Source: Persicirhabdus sediminis
Lineage (GTDB): Bacteria > Verrucomicrobiota > Verrucomicrobiia > Verrucomicrobiales > Akkermansiaceae
Reading direction: 5' to 3'
DNA length: 64,000 bases
Assembly (NCBI RefSeq): GCF_016595495.1
Contig: NZ_JAENIM010000034.1
Span: 79,769 to 143,768 of the forward strand
Under the pieces are notes generated by a model. The model was not told where the DNA came from. It did no database searches and saw only the letters and a program-made list of their open reading frames with translations. The number at the start of each line of letters is the position of its first letter. Positions within the stretch are counted from its first letter, which is position 1. Both the position numbers and the translations under genes were made by a program. Positions 1 through 7,297 of the stretch are shown here, one piece after another.

Positions 1-66
1 GAGTTTGAGGTCCCATTCCCCAACATCAACGAGATCCAAGAGCAGCTCGTCAGAGAGTCAGCCTAA
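1..66 (+). CDS. C-terminal end of a gene cut by the window edge
   Basis: Reading from base 1, the frame is open for 21 codons and ends in TAA at 64-66; the visible peptide begins EFEVPFPNINEIQEQL. The IEVPFP-type tail resembles the C-terminus of MscS-family mechanosensitive channels, but 21 residues are too few to assign. The gene converges on the coiled-coil protein gene that follows. Confidence 0.5.
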   Translation, partial: EFEVPFPNINEIQEQLVRESA

Positions 67-97
67 AATCTAGCTGGCTAACTTTTAAAAAGAAAAA

Positions 98-123
98 CCC
101 CCAGCTGGCTGACCAGCTGGGGG
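98..123 (-). terminator. Rho-independent terminator of the coiled-coil protein gene
   Basis: A perfect 11-bp inverted repeat (CCCCCAGCTGG, loop CTGA). Read on the minus strand it is followed by TTTTTCTTTTT, so it terminates the gene ending at 153. There is no T-run on the plus side. Both arms contain the octamer CCAGCTGG that is frequent in this genome. Confidence 0.85.
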
Positions 124-152
124 CATCAAAAATATCTAGCAATTAGAATCAA

Positions 153-1202
153 TTACTTGTGCTTGCTCTCGTACTCAGCCAGCCATTTTTTGCGAGCTTC
201 GAGATTCTCCTTCATGCCAGCCAGTTCGTTAGCGCGGCGCTTAAGGTCGTCAAACTTGCGGTACATGTCGTCTGAGTCTTGGCGGATATCAGTCATTAGC
301 TCACGGATCATCAGCTGTAGCTCGTGTGCTTGTCTGCGACCTATCGCCACTGTGCTTGCCTCGTTAGAGAAATCCATCATCTTAGCCAGCTGAGCTTTAC
401 GTTCAGCTAGAGCCTTCTCGTTACGTTCGACATCTTGCTGATAGAAACCTTTTTGAGCATCAGAAAGTGAACCCGCGTCCAACTTAGCCTGCACTGCTTT
501 AATATCGCGCTCTAGCTCACTAATGCTGTTTGTTAGTGCATCAATAACCTCTTTGCGTTGCTTGTCTGTCTGAGTGGTTTCACGGCGATTTTGCTTCCAC
601 TTCTCATTCACCTTCTCACCACCATTGCGGTACCAGCGACCATAGCCATAACCTCCGCCATCGTTGACGTACTTTTTATAGTCTTTGTGGTCAGTAAAAG
701 TTTTTGATAGGTCGACAATTTGGCTGATACGCTTGTCGATCTTCTCATCAAAGGAATCCACTAACTCTTCGGCCTTTTCATCGTCTGCAGATTTTCCCGC
801 AGCAATATTGTTCATGACCTCGGTGCGTGTCTTGTTGTATCTATCAATCGAATCACCCAGCGCCTGCATCACGTCTTGCTTAGTTTCAGCCACGCGAATT
901 TTAGAATCTTGTGAATCTTTATATTTCTCCAAATTCTCAACAACCTTGCCAACACGTTCTTCGATGCGTGCATCTAACTTTTCGATCTCTCCTATAAGAA
1001 GATCAATACGAGCTGTACGGTCAGAAATACGAGACTCCATCACAGGGATGGAGAGTTTGCGCGTCTGGTATTCCTCTTCAGTTAGCTCAGCTGTAGCAGC
1101 TGGACCTGCATCTTCGCGTGGTGCAGTTGGATCTTCAGCCAAAGCTGGGTTTGTTAGATAAGCACCCGAAACTAGCGCTATTGTGAGAATGGTTTTTTTC
1201 AT
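153..1202 (-). CDS. Secreted coiled-coil protein of unknown function
   Basis: About 349 residues. The start is set at the ATG of MKKTILTIALVSGAYL because this gives a clean signal peptide (K-K, hydrophobic core, ALAE cleavage site); a GTG five codons upstream is the alternative. After a short acidic, Pro/Ala-rich linker the protein is almost entirely charged heptad-like helix, with several stretches rich in E, K, R and L, interrupted near the middle by a Gly/Tyr-rich turn (DGGGYGYGRWYRNGGE). No catalytic motif is visible. It is probably a periplasmic or surface-attached structural protein. The fold class is clear, the function is not. It is single-gene with its own terminator. Confidence 0.75.
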   Translation of the reverse strand: MKKTILTIALVSGAYLTNPALAEDPTAPREDAGPAATAELTEEEYQTRKLSIPVMESRISDRTARIDLLIGEIEKLDARIEERVGKVVENLEKYKDSQDSKIRVAETKQDVMQALGDSIDRYNKTRTEVMNNIAAGKSADDEKAEELVDSFDEKIDKRISQIVDLSKTFTDHKDYKKYVNDGGGYGYGRWYRNGGEKVNEKWKQNRRETTQTDKQRKEVIDALTNSISELERDIKAVQAKLDAGSLSDAQKGFYQQDVERNEKALAERKAQLAKMMDFSNEASTVAIGRRQAHELQLMIRELMTDIRQDSDDMYRKFDDLKRRANELAGMKENLEARKKWLAEYESKHK

Positions 1203-1293
1203 AACTGAAGACCACACAAAACAAACGATCCCTTACGGTCAAGCTCAAAGCTTGCCCATAAGGGATTAGATAACATCTAGCTAGCTAGAAAAG

Positions 1294-4227
1294 CTAACGC
1301 CTAGACCTGCCAGCCGGACTAGGTCGAGAACCTGAGCGGCTAGGTGTTGGCCTAGATGGAGCCGATCTACTTGGGCTAGGGCGGAATGATGACGAGCGCT
1401 GTGGCGCGGCACGCTGCACTGAACGAGTGCGCTGCACGCTTCGTTGTGAACTCTGCTGCCTAGCACGACTATCAAAGTTCAACTTGCTAGATGTTGGCCT
1501 AGAGTTGTTATAAGTAGGTCGCGCTGCCGGTTTTGGCGCAGGCCTCGAAGCAGGCTTCGGCGCTGGGCGTGTTGCAGGCTTCGGCGCTGGACGGGTTGCA
1601 GGCTTCGGCGCTGGACGGGTTGCAGGCTTCGGCGCTGGACGGGTTGCAGGCTTCGGCGTCGGACGGGTCGTTGGCTGGCTTGGGCGAGTCGTTGGCTGGC
1701 TTGGGCGAGTCGTTGGCTGGCTTGGGCGAGTCGTTGGCTGGCTTGGACGGGTCGTTGGCTGGCTTGGGCGAGTCGTTGGCTGGCTTGGGCGAGTCGTTGG
1801 CTGGCTTGGACGAGTCGTTGGCTGGCTTGGGCGAGTCGTTGGCTGGCTTGGACGGGTCGTTGGCTGGCTTGGACGGGTCGTTGGCTGGCTTGGGCGAGTC
1901 GTTGGCTGGCTTGGGCGAGTCGTTGGCTGGCTTGGACGAGTCGTTGGCTGGCTTGGACGAGTCGTTGGCTGGCTCGGACGGGTCGTTGGCTGGCTTGGGC
2001 GAGTCGTTGGCTGGCTTGGGCGAGTCGTTGGCTGCCCCGGCTTCACCCCTGGCTGAGTCGGACGGGTTGTTGGTTTTTGCCCCGGCTTAACCCCTGGCTG
2101 GCTTGGTCGCGTCGTTGGTTTTTGAGTGGGTCTCGTAGATGGATTGTTCGGCAGCTTGGTATCTTTCCATTTGCCACTTTCCCTAGTCTGCCAGTTTCCT
2201 TTATCTTTTTTATAAACCTTACCGTCTTTACCAACAAAGACATTGTCTCTGGTGCTCGGGCGGGCAGTAGGTCTGAACCCTTGTGAAGGTTTACTAGGTC
2301 GCTTATCAGCGGTAGCTGGTAGACGATTTTTATTATTCGCCCAATCTCTGTTGTGAGGTTTCACCCCTTTATTCCAGCCACTCCCATATGGCGTTGGCAC
2401 TGGGCGTGCACCTGGTCGGCCTGGACGATAGCCAGGTCTTGGACGTGTTGGGTTATAGGCTGGTCTCCATGATGATCCGTAGCGGTCACCATAGCGATAG
2501 TGAGCACGATGGTAGCGGCCTCGATGATATGGCACAGGACGCACACAGCCACCCCACGGTCCATAACCACGGTAACTTCCGCGATAATAACCACGGCGAT
2601 ACCAGCTATATCTAGCGCCGCAGCCCCAGCCAATGTAGGCAGGGCGGTACCAATGATAATGGCTGTGGTTGTTGCCCAGCCAGTAACCAGCTCCAAAGAA
2701 TAGCAATCCCCGCCACAGATAGCCACCTGTGTAGCCAGTGGTATACCCCACATCCACGGTGGTTGGGGTGGAATTGTACACGTTGACGTAGGTCACATTG
2801 TGTGTCGGGTGCTCAGCTGGAATGGTGTAAATTTCCTCTGCCACGTTATCACAAACAACCCATGTCCCATTTGCCGTAGGCGCCTCAAACCACACCCCGT
2901 CGTAACAGCAATAATACTTGTTATTGACCAAAAAGACATCGTTCTCGGTATTGGTGATAAATTGCACCGTAGTGCCTTTGATTGCCTGTAATTGCGGCTC
3001 ACCATCGTAAGCTACTTCCAGCGTCATATCCGCACGGTTCACCGTAGCGGTTTGTGGAATCGCAGCGGCCACCGCTGCTTCATCAGCTGCAGACGTTCCC
3101 GCTACCGAGGCCAGCACATCAGCTTGCTTACCATCTTCAGGGATCTTGGAGAATTCCTCCGGCAGATCAAAAGTAGCCGCACTCCAGCCACGATCCAGCT
3201 CCTGCGAGCGGAACCATCGACCAGCGGTCAGATAATACCAATTTTTCTCTTCTGGGTAGAAAAAGAGATCATTCTCAGTATTGGTCACCTGCATCAGCTT
3301 GGTGCCAGAAATCGGCTCTAAAATAGCCCCGCCATCGAGTTCCAGCAGCTCACCTGGCTGGTTGGAAACAAAAACCACAGGCCCTTCAGCCACGGGCTCT
3401 AAGCTAAGAGCCTCTCTCACAGCTTCCCAGTTATCATCCTCAGGCAGTGATTTGAAAGAAGCAGGCAGGCTCTTTGCCGGAGCCCACGGCCCCTTCATCA
3501 CATCACCCGTCTGCATCCACACGTCGCTAGCCAGCAGGTAATACTGCGAGCTGGTTCCATCCATCAGCAAATCCCAGTTGGTATTGGTGGCAAAAAGCAG
3601 GCTATTGTCGCCCTCTTTCACCGCTTTAAAACTTGGGTCGCCCATGAAATTCACCAACACAGCTGGCGTTTCAGAATAAAAAATCGGCGGTGGGTCTAAG
3701 CTCACCTCAGCATCTTTCTCGCTCACCTCAGCTCGGTCCACTGCCGCCACCATCGAGTCCAGGCTCATGGTCAAATCAGTAGATTTATTCACCACCTTGG
3801 TCATCAATGCTTCCAGCTGCTTTTTCTGCTCGTCGCTCTCCGCATCGGGAAAACTCAGCGCCAAGATCTTGCGTTCACCAAAGTGCACCACATTCTCTTC
3901 TTTCACCGCCACCGTAGTGGTTTCCAGCATCACCGCACCATAGGCAGCCTCCGCATCTTTTTTCTTCAGCGAGCGCACTGACGCCGCCATGCGTGTCTTC
4001 AATGTCTTAAAATCCTCCCAAGCATCTATCTGCGGGCTAAAAAAGATCACTTCATAATCGTCAACTTGATAGCTGACGGGCCAGCTGACATCACCGATGT
4101 CATTGGCTTCTTGCTCACTATTGGTAGCTGGTTCTTGCGCCAGTGTACTCGTCGCTGCCACCATACCAATAGTAACTGCCAGCGGCCAAGCGGCCAGCCA
4201 GCTGAGTTTCAGTTTAGGTAATTTCAT
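1294..4227 (-). CDS. Giant secreted repeat protein with TTRPSQP array
   Basis: About 977 residues from the ATG at 4227, preceded by an AAGAGAT ribosome-site-like stretch and giving the signal peptide MKLPKLKLSWLAAWPLAV...LAQ. The N-terminal half holds three related blocks of the form YYLxAxxWF...GPW alternating with VTNTEND segments; similar proteins are often annotated 'carbohydrate-binding family V/XII'. A Gly/Tyr/His/Arg-rich middle follows (around 520-640), then roughly eighteen TTRPSQP heptads, five ATRPAPKP octads, and a Ser/Arg-rich basic tail. The strongly basic, disordered C-terminus suggests cell-wall, polysaccharide or DNA contact outside the cell. Function is unknown. A longer start at 4293 is possible but spoils the signal peptide. 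Confidence 0.8.
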   Translation of the reverse strand: MKLPKLKLSWLAAWPLAVTIGMVAATSTLAQEPATNSEQEANDIGDVSWPVSYQVDDYEVIFFSPQIDAWEDFKTLKTRMAASVRSLKKKDAEAAYGAVMLETTTVAVKEENVVHFGERKILALSFPDAESDEQKKQLEALMTKVVNKSTDLTMSLDSMVAAVDRAEVSEKDAEVSLDPPPIFYSETPAVLVNFMGDPSFKAVKEGDNSLLFATNTNWDLLMDGTSSQYYLLASDVWMQTGDVMKGPWAPAKSLPASFKSLPEDDNWEAVREALSLEPVAEGPVVFVSNQPGELLELDGGAILEPISGTKLMQVTNTENDLFFYPEEKNWYYLTAGRWFRSQELDRGWSAATFDLPEEFSKIPEDGKQADVLASVAGTSAADEAAVAAAIPQTATVNRADMTLEVAYDGEPQLQAIKGTTVQFITNTENDVFLVNNKYYCCYDGVWFEAPTANGTWVVCDNVAEEIYTIPAEHPTHNVTYVNVYNSTPTTVDVGYTTGYTGGYLWRGLLFFGAGYWLGNNHSHYHWYRPAYIGWGCGARYSWYRRGYYRGSYRGYGPWGGCVRPVPYHRGRYHRAHYRYGDRYGSSWRPAYNPTRPRPGYRPGRPGARPVPTPYGSGWNKGVKPHNRDWANNKNRLPATADKRPSKPSQGFRPTARPSTRDNVFVGKDGKVYKKDKGNWQTRESGKWKDTKLPNNPSTRPTQKPTTRPSQPGVKPGQKPTTRPTQPGVKPGQPTTRPSQPTTRPSQPTTRPSQPTTRPSQPTTRPSQPTTRPSQPTTRPSQPTTRPSQPTTRPSQPTTRPSQPTTRPSQPTTRPSQPTTRPSQPTTRPSQPTTRPSQPTTRPSQPTTRPSQPTTRPTPKPATRPAPKPATRPAPKPATRPAPKPATRPAPKPASRPAPKPAARPTYNNSRPTSSKLNFDSRARQQSSQRSVQRTRSVQRAAPQRSSSFRPSPSRSAPSRPTPSRSGSRPSPAGRSRR
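1543..1662. repeat. 24-bp tandem repeat coding ATRPAPKP
   Basis: About five copies of GGCGCTGGACGGGTTGCAGG plus four bases, each encoding ATRPAPKP on the minus strand. The copies are nearly identical at DNA level, so they arose recently by slippage or unequal exchange. Confidence 0.85.
1663..2033. repeat. 21-bp tandem repeat coding TTRPSQP
   Basis: About 17-18 contiguous copies of a 21-bp unit (core TTGGCTGGCTTGGGCGAGTC on the plus strand) that encode TTRPSQP on the minus strand. The only frequent difference is GGGCGAG versus GGACGGG or GGACGAG, which is synonymous. Length variation between strains is likely. Confidence 0.9.
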
Positions 4228-4530
4228 ATCTCTTGGATAGGTCGTTGATCCATTAGTTGCCCCTTCGACGTCGCCGACGCAGAAAACATTCAAATCTAAT
4301 GGTGAAATAAACGCTCAGAATCAGTCGATTACAAGTGATTTCTAATGAAATCAAAGGATTCCCCCAGCCCTCAATACAATCACTATTGTTCATTCTCATA
4401 TGAAAAAATCACAAATATCCAAACAATCATCATTGAGCCACCCCAACAAAAATGACCTACTAAAGTCTCTTATTCTATGCGTGATACACGATCTAAGAAA
4501 CCAACAAACTGTTAATTTCCACACAAGAAC
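4228..4530. other. Divergent intergenic region
   Basis: AT-rich gap between the minus-strand repeat protein and the plus-strand PEP-CTERM remnant. It must hold the promoter of the repeat protein. No palindrome, RNA motif or short gene could be supported. Confidence 0.4.
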
Positions 4531-4968
4531 ATGAAATGATCTAAACAAATATGCCTTCCCGCTCTAGCCTTGTTACTGGGCTCAAATTTCGCCTCAGCCG
4601 TGGTAATCGCATCATGGGATTTTACCTCTGATGTGAACCCGCTGGCTGGCACCTCAGTAAATGACTACGACCTCACTAACAACGGAGAGGTCACATTCTC
4701 TACCAGTACAGGAGCTACATTCAGCAGCTCCAACAACCTGTACTACGACTATGGCAACCCTAACTCAGGAAGTACTGTACTCGACCCAGACAGCTCATTT
4801 GTCATTGGTGCCTATGGAGAAAATGGCGGCAATGAACAATCATGGGCCGGCACGATGACAGCAGCAACACTAGACGTCACTCCATTCAATCCAATCCCAG
4901 AACCTAGCACCGCCCTCTTATTTGGCGCAGCCCTCGGCGCACTAGTATTTAATCGCCGACGCCAATAA
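4531..4968 (+). pseudogene. Decayed PEP-CTERM protein gene
   Basis: Paralogue of the intact gene at 5429-6175. The ATG at 4531 is followed by AAA and then TGA, so codon 3 is a stop; beyond it the frame reads SKQICLPALALLLGSNFASA, which aligns with the paralogue's signal peptide. The mature part begins VVIASWDFTSD as in the paralogue (AVLASWDFTSG) but lacks the central ~100 residues, jumping from LDPD straight to SSFVIGAYG. The C-terminus IPEPSTALLFGAALGALVF plus NRRRQ is a normal PEP-CTERM sorting signal. Translation from the in-frame TTG at 4570 would give 132 residues but remove the start of the signal peptide. I treat it as a pseudogene; a sequencing error at codon 3 is the alternative, but the internal deletion remains. 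Confidence 0.75.
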
Positions 4969-5009
4969 TAACTCATCATTCATATAGACCTAACAAGCCC
5001 TCACCTTTC

Positions 5010-5042
5010 GCCCTCACTTGTCCGCAAGTGAGGGCTTTTTTT
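5010..5042 (+). terminator. Rho-independent terminator
   Basis: Stem GCCCTCACTTG / CAAGTGAGGGC (11 bp, loop TCCG) followed by seven T. Identical in stem and loop to the terminator after the paralogue at 6213, so gene and terminator were duplicated together. Confidence 0.9.
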
Positions 5043-5428
5043 GTGCCTACAAACAGGCAAATAGCCACTTCAAATCCAGCTAGAAAAATGCACTGAAAGC
5101 TCAAAATCAACAGATTACTTAAATGCATTTACATCCACGAAGGCAAAAAAACTTTTTGTTAGCCAACATGTTTTAACGACTAAACACCTCATCAAAAATA
5201 AATATAGCGATCCCTGAACAAACTAATCCTCAGACAATAACAAATAATCAGACATTCATTTTAACCGAACTAAACAATAAGTCGTTTCAATTAGACTGTC
5301 CCACTATCAAAAAGCACAAACCCCCACCATTGAAACAAACATGCATAATTATTATCTATAGATATGAAATTCTGTCACTCATATCCGGCAATGTGAATGA
5401 CAGATCTTGACAATCCATAGACGCAATC
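5043..5428. other. Intergenic region between PEP-CTERM paralogues
   Basis: AT-rich and without open frames of note. It presumably holds the promoter of the gene at 5429. No operator or RNA structure was recognised. Confidence 0.4.
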
Positions 5429-6175
5429 ATGAAACTAGCAAAACTCATCGCCCTACCCGTTCTCTCCCTCACCCTCATGTCCAATATCGCCAACGCAGCG
5501 GTGCTGGCCTCATGGGACTTCACTAGCGGCACGCCGCTACAAGATACCTCTGGCAACGGCTATGATCTCTCCAACTACGGCAATGTAACGCCAGGAGAAA
5601 ATGGCATAGAGATGGATGCCGGTAGCCATCTATTCTATGATTTCTCAGATAATCCAACTGACACATCGCTAGATCCAAACAGCTACGCTTCTTGGACACT
5701 GAACCTCACTGGTGTCACAACTAACGTTAGTGGCGGAGCGCAAGCCATCGCCGGAAGCCGTACAGATAGCGGAGTCGGCTGGGAACTTCTTATCAATAAA
5801 GGGGAATTAAGATTCTGGCTAAGTAGTGGTCAAGAGAGTTGGGTAAGGGGCCACAGTGTCATCGATATCGACTTTACCCAGCCACTAGACATCTCCATCA
5901 GCTACGATCTGGAAAATAATACCATGAGCATGACCGTCAACGGCGAGAATGCATTTGAGCCTTTTGACATCGGCGACCTGAATCCTATCTTTAACAATGG
6001 TGTAAACAGCTCATTTGTCATTGGCGCCTATGGTGATAATGCTGATTCATGGTCTGGCTCAATGACTGGCGCTAGCCTCACTGTTACTCCATTTGATTCT
6101 GTGCCAGAACCTAGCACCGCTCTTTTGTTTGGCGGCGCACTCTGCTCACTTGTGCTCACTCGCCGCCGCAGCTAG
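5429..6175 (+). CDS. PEP-CTERM sorted LamG-like surface protein
   Basis: 248 residues: signal peptide MKLAKLIALPVLSLTLMSNI...ANA, then a beta-rich domain that looks like a concanavalin/LamG jellyroll (ASWDFTSG..., NGYDLSNYG, FWLSSGQESW, VIGAYGDNADSWSGSMTGAS), ending VPEPSTALLFGGALCSLVL plus TRRRS. The VPEPS motif, hydrophobic helix and arginine cluster form the PEP-CTERM signal, which in Gram-negative bacteria is processed by an exosortase; no exosortase gene lies in this window. Likely exported and attached to the envelope or extracellular matrix. It is the intact sister of the pseudogene just upstream. Confidence 0.85.
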   Translation: MKLAKLIALPVLSLTLMSNIANAAVLASWDFTSGTPLQDTSGNGYDLSNYGNVTPGENGIEMDAGSHLFYDFSDNPTDTSLDPNSYASWTLNLTGVTTNVSGGAQAIAGSRTDSGVGWELLINKGELRFWLSSGQESWVRGHSVIDIDFTQPLDISISYDLENNTMSMTVNGENAFEPFDIGDLNPIFNNGVNSSFVIGAYGDNADSWSGSMTGASLTVTPFDSVPEPSTALLFGGALCSLVLTRRRS

Positions 6176-6212
6176 CAGCTCAACAAAACTAACATAGCTT
6201 ATGCAAGCTTCC

Positions 6213-6243
6213 GCCCTCACTTGTCCGCAAGTGAGGGCTTTTT
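6213..6243 (+). terminator. Rho-independent terminator
   Basis: 11-bp stem GCCCTCACTTG / CAAGTGAGGGC, loop TCCG, then TTTTT. A copy of the hairpin at 5010. Confidence 0.9.
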
Positions 6244-6269
6244 AATTTCTAGCTAACTGACCCCTTAGA

Positions 6270-7235
6270 TCAGTTCACCTTATTGCTAGGAGCCCCCAGC
6301 TGGAAATTTTGTACATTAGCCACCATGCCATCTAGCAAACGCTGGCGAGCCTCCACTGAAGTCCACGCTGTGTGTGGTGTGATTAGCAAATTCCCCGCCG
6401 CATATTTGAGCAAAGCATTCTCCTTTGCTGGTGGCTCTTGAGCCAACACATCCAGACCAGCACCACCAATTTCACCAGCTTCCAGCGCCTCTAGCAGCGC
6501 CACTTCATCCACCAATGGCCCGCGCCCAGTATTAATCAAATACGCGCTTGGCTTCATCAATGATAGCACCTCTGCATTGATAAAATGCTCGGTCTCAGAC
6601 GTCAGCGGACAATGCAGCGAAACCACATCTGAGCTGGCAAAAAATGTCTCCCTGTCCACCCTAGCAAGATCGCCGCGTCTAGCATTGCTCGACCCATCGC
6701 GAGCCAATACCTGGACTTTCATACCAAAAGCCTCAGCAATCACCGCCACCTGCTCAGCTATCGCCCCCATGCCCACAATGCCCATCGTCTTGCCAGCTAG
6801 ATCGTGCACGGGGTAATCTAAGCGACAGAACATTTTCTCAGCTGGCCAGCTAGAAATCTCAGCGGCATAACGGTGGATGTTAGTTACTAAATTCAGCAGC
6901 AAGGTGAATACGTGCTGCGCTACTCCCGCAGTCGAGTAACCAGAAACATTACATACAGTAATGCCTAACTCACTAGCAGCTTCGAGATCGATCAGGTTCA
7001 CACCAGTAGCACAGGCTTGAATCAATTTCAGCTGCGGATTAGCCTCCATCGTCTCACGTGTCATTGGCACTTTGTTAGTAATCACCGCATCCATCCCAGC
7101 CACCCGCTCAGCAATCAACTCAGCTGGCGTAAGCTCATAATAAACCATCTCCGCCAGCGCTTCTAGCGGAGATAGGTCCAACTCACCACGGTGTAATGTA
7201 CAGCTATCTAAAAAGGCAATTTTCATCATGCCCAT
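6270..7235 (-). CDS. D-2-hydroxyacid dehydrogenase (glycerate dehydrogenase-like)
   Basis: 321 residues, normal length for the family. It reduces or oxidises 2-hydroxy acids with NAD(P); substrate is not predictable, with hydroxypyruvate/glycerate closest by general layout. Visible motifs: nucleotide-binding GIVGMGAIAEQVA (GxGxxA variant of the Rossmann loop), catalytic Arg in NTGRGPLVDE, Glu in DVLAQEPP, and the His of TPHTAW. The start MGMMK offers three Mets within four codons, the last giving MKIAFLDSC. It ends 62 bases before the ABC operon begins to be read in the same direction and is probably a separate or trailing gene of that transcript. Confidence 0.9.
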   Translation of the reverse strand: MGMMKIAFLDSCTLHRGELDLSPLEALAEMVYYELTPAELIAERVAGMDAVITNKVPMTRETMEANPQLKLIQACATGVNLIDLEAASELGITVCNVSGYSTAGVAQHVFTLLLNLVTNIHRYAAEISSWPAEKMFCRLDYPVHDLAGKTMGIVGMGAIAEQVAVIAEAFGMKVQVLARDGSSNARRGDLARVDRETFFASSDVVSLHCPLTSETEHFINAEVLSLMKPSAYLINTGRGPLVDEVALLEALEAGEIGGAGLDVLAQEPPAKENALLKYAAGNLLITPHTAWTSVEARQRLLDGMVANVQNFQLGAPSNKVN

Positions 7236-7297
7236 CTATAATCAACCAATCACCACCTGGCAACTCGATAGCCCAGTAGCTAAACTAGTGATTTGGC

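Noticed and set aside
1663..2033. Possible CRISPR array
   Set aside because: Units are contiguous 21-mers without spacers and encode constant TTRPSQP.
1533..2090. 185-codon plus-strand ORF rich in SLAGLGE repeats
   Set aside because: It is the antisense shadow of the 21-bp and 24-bp repeats; any frame of a stop-free repeat stays open. The minus-strand frame has signal peptide and domains.
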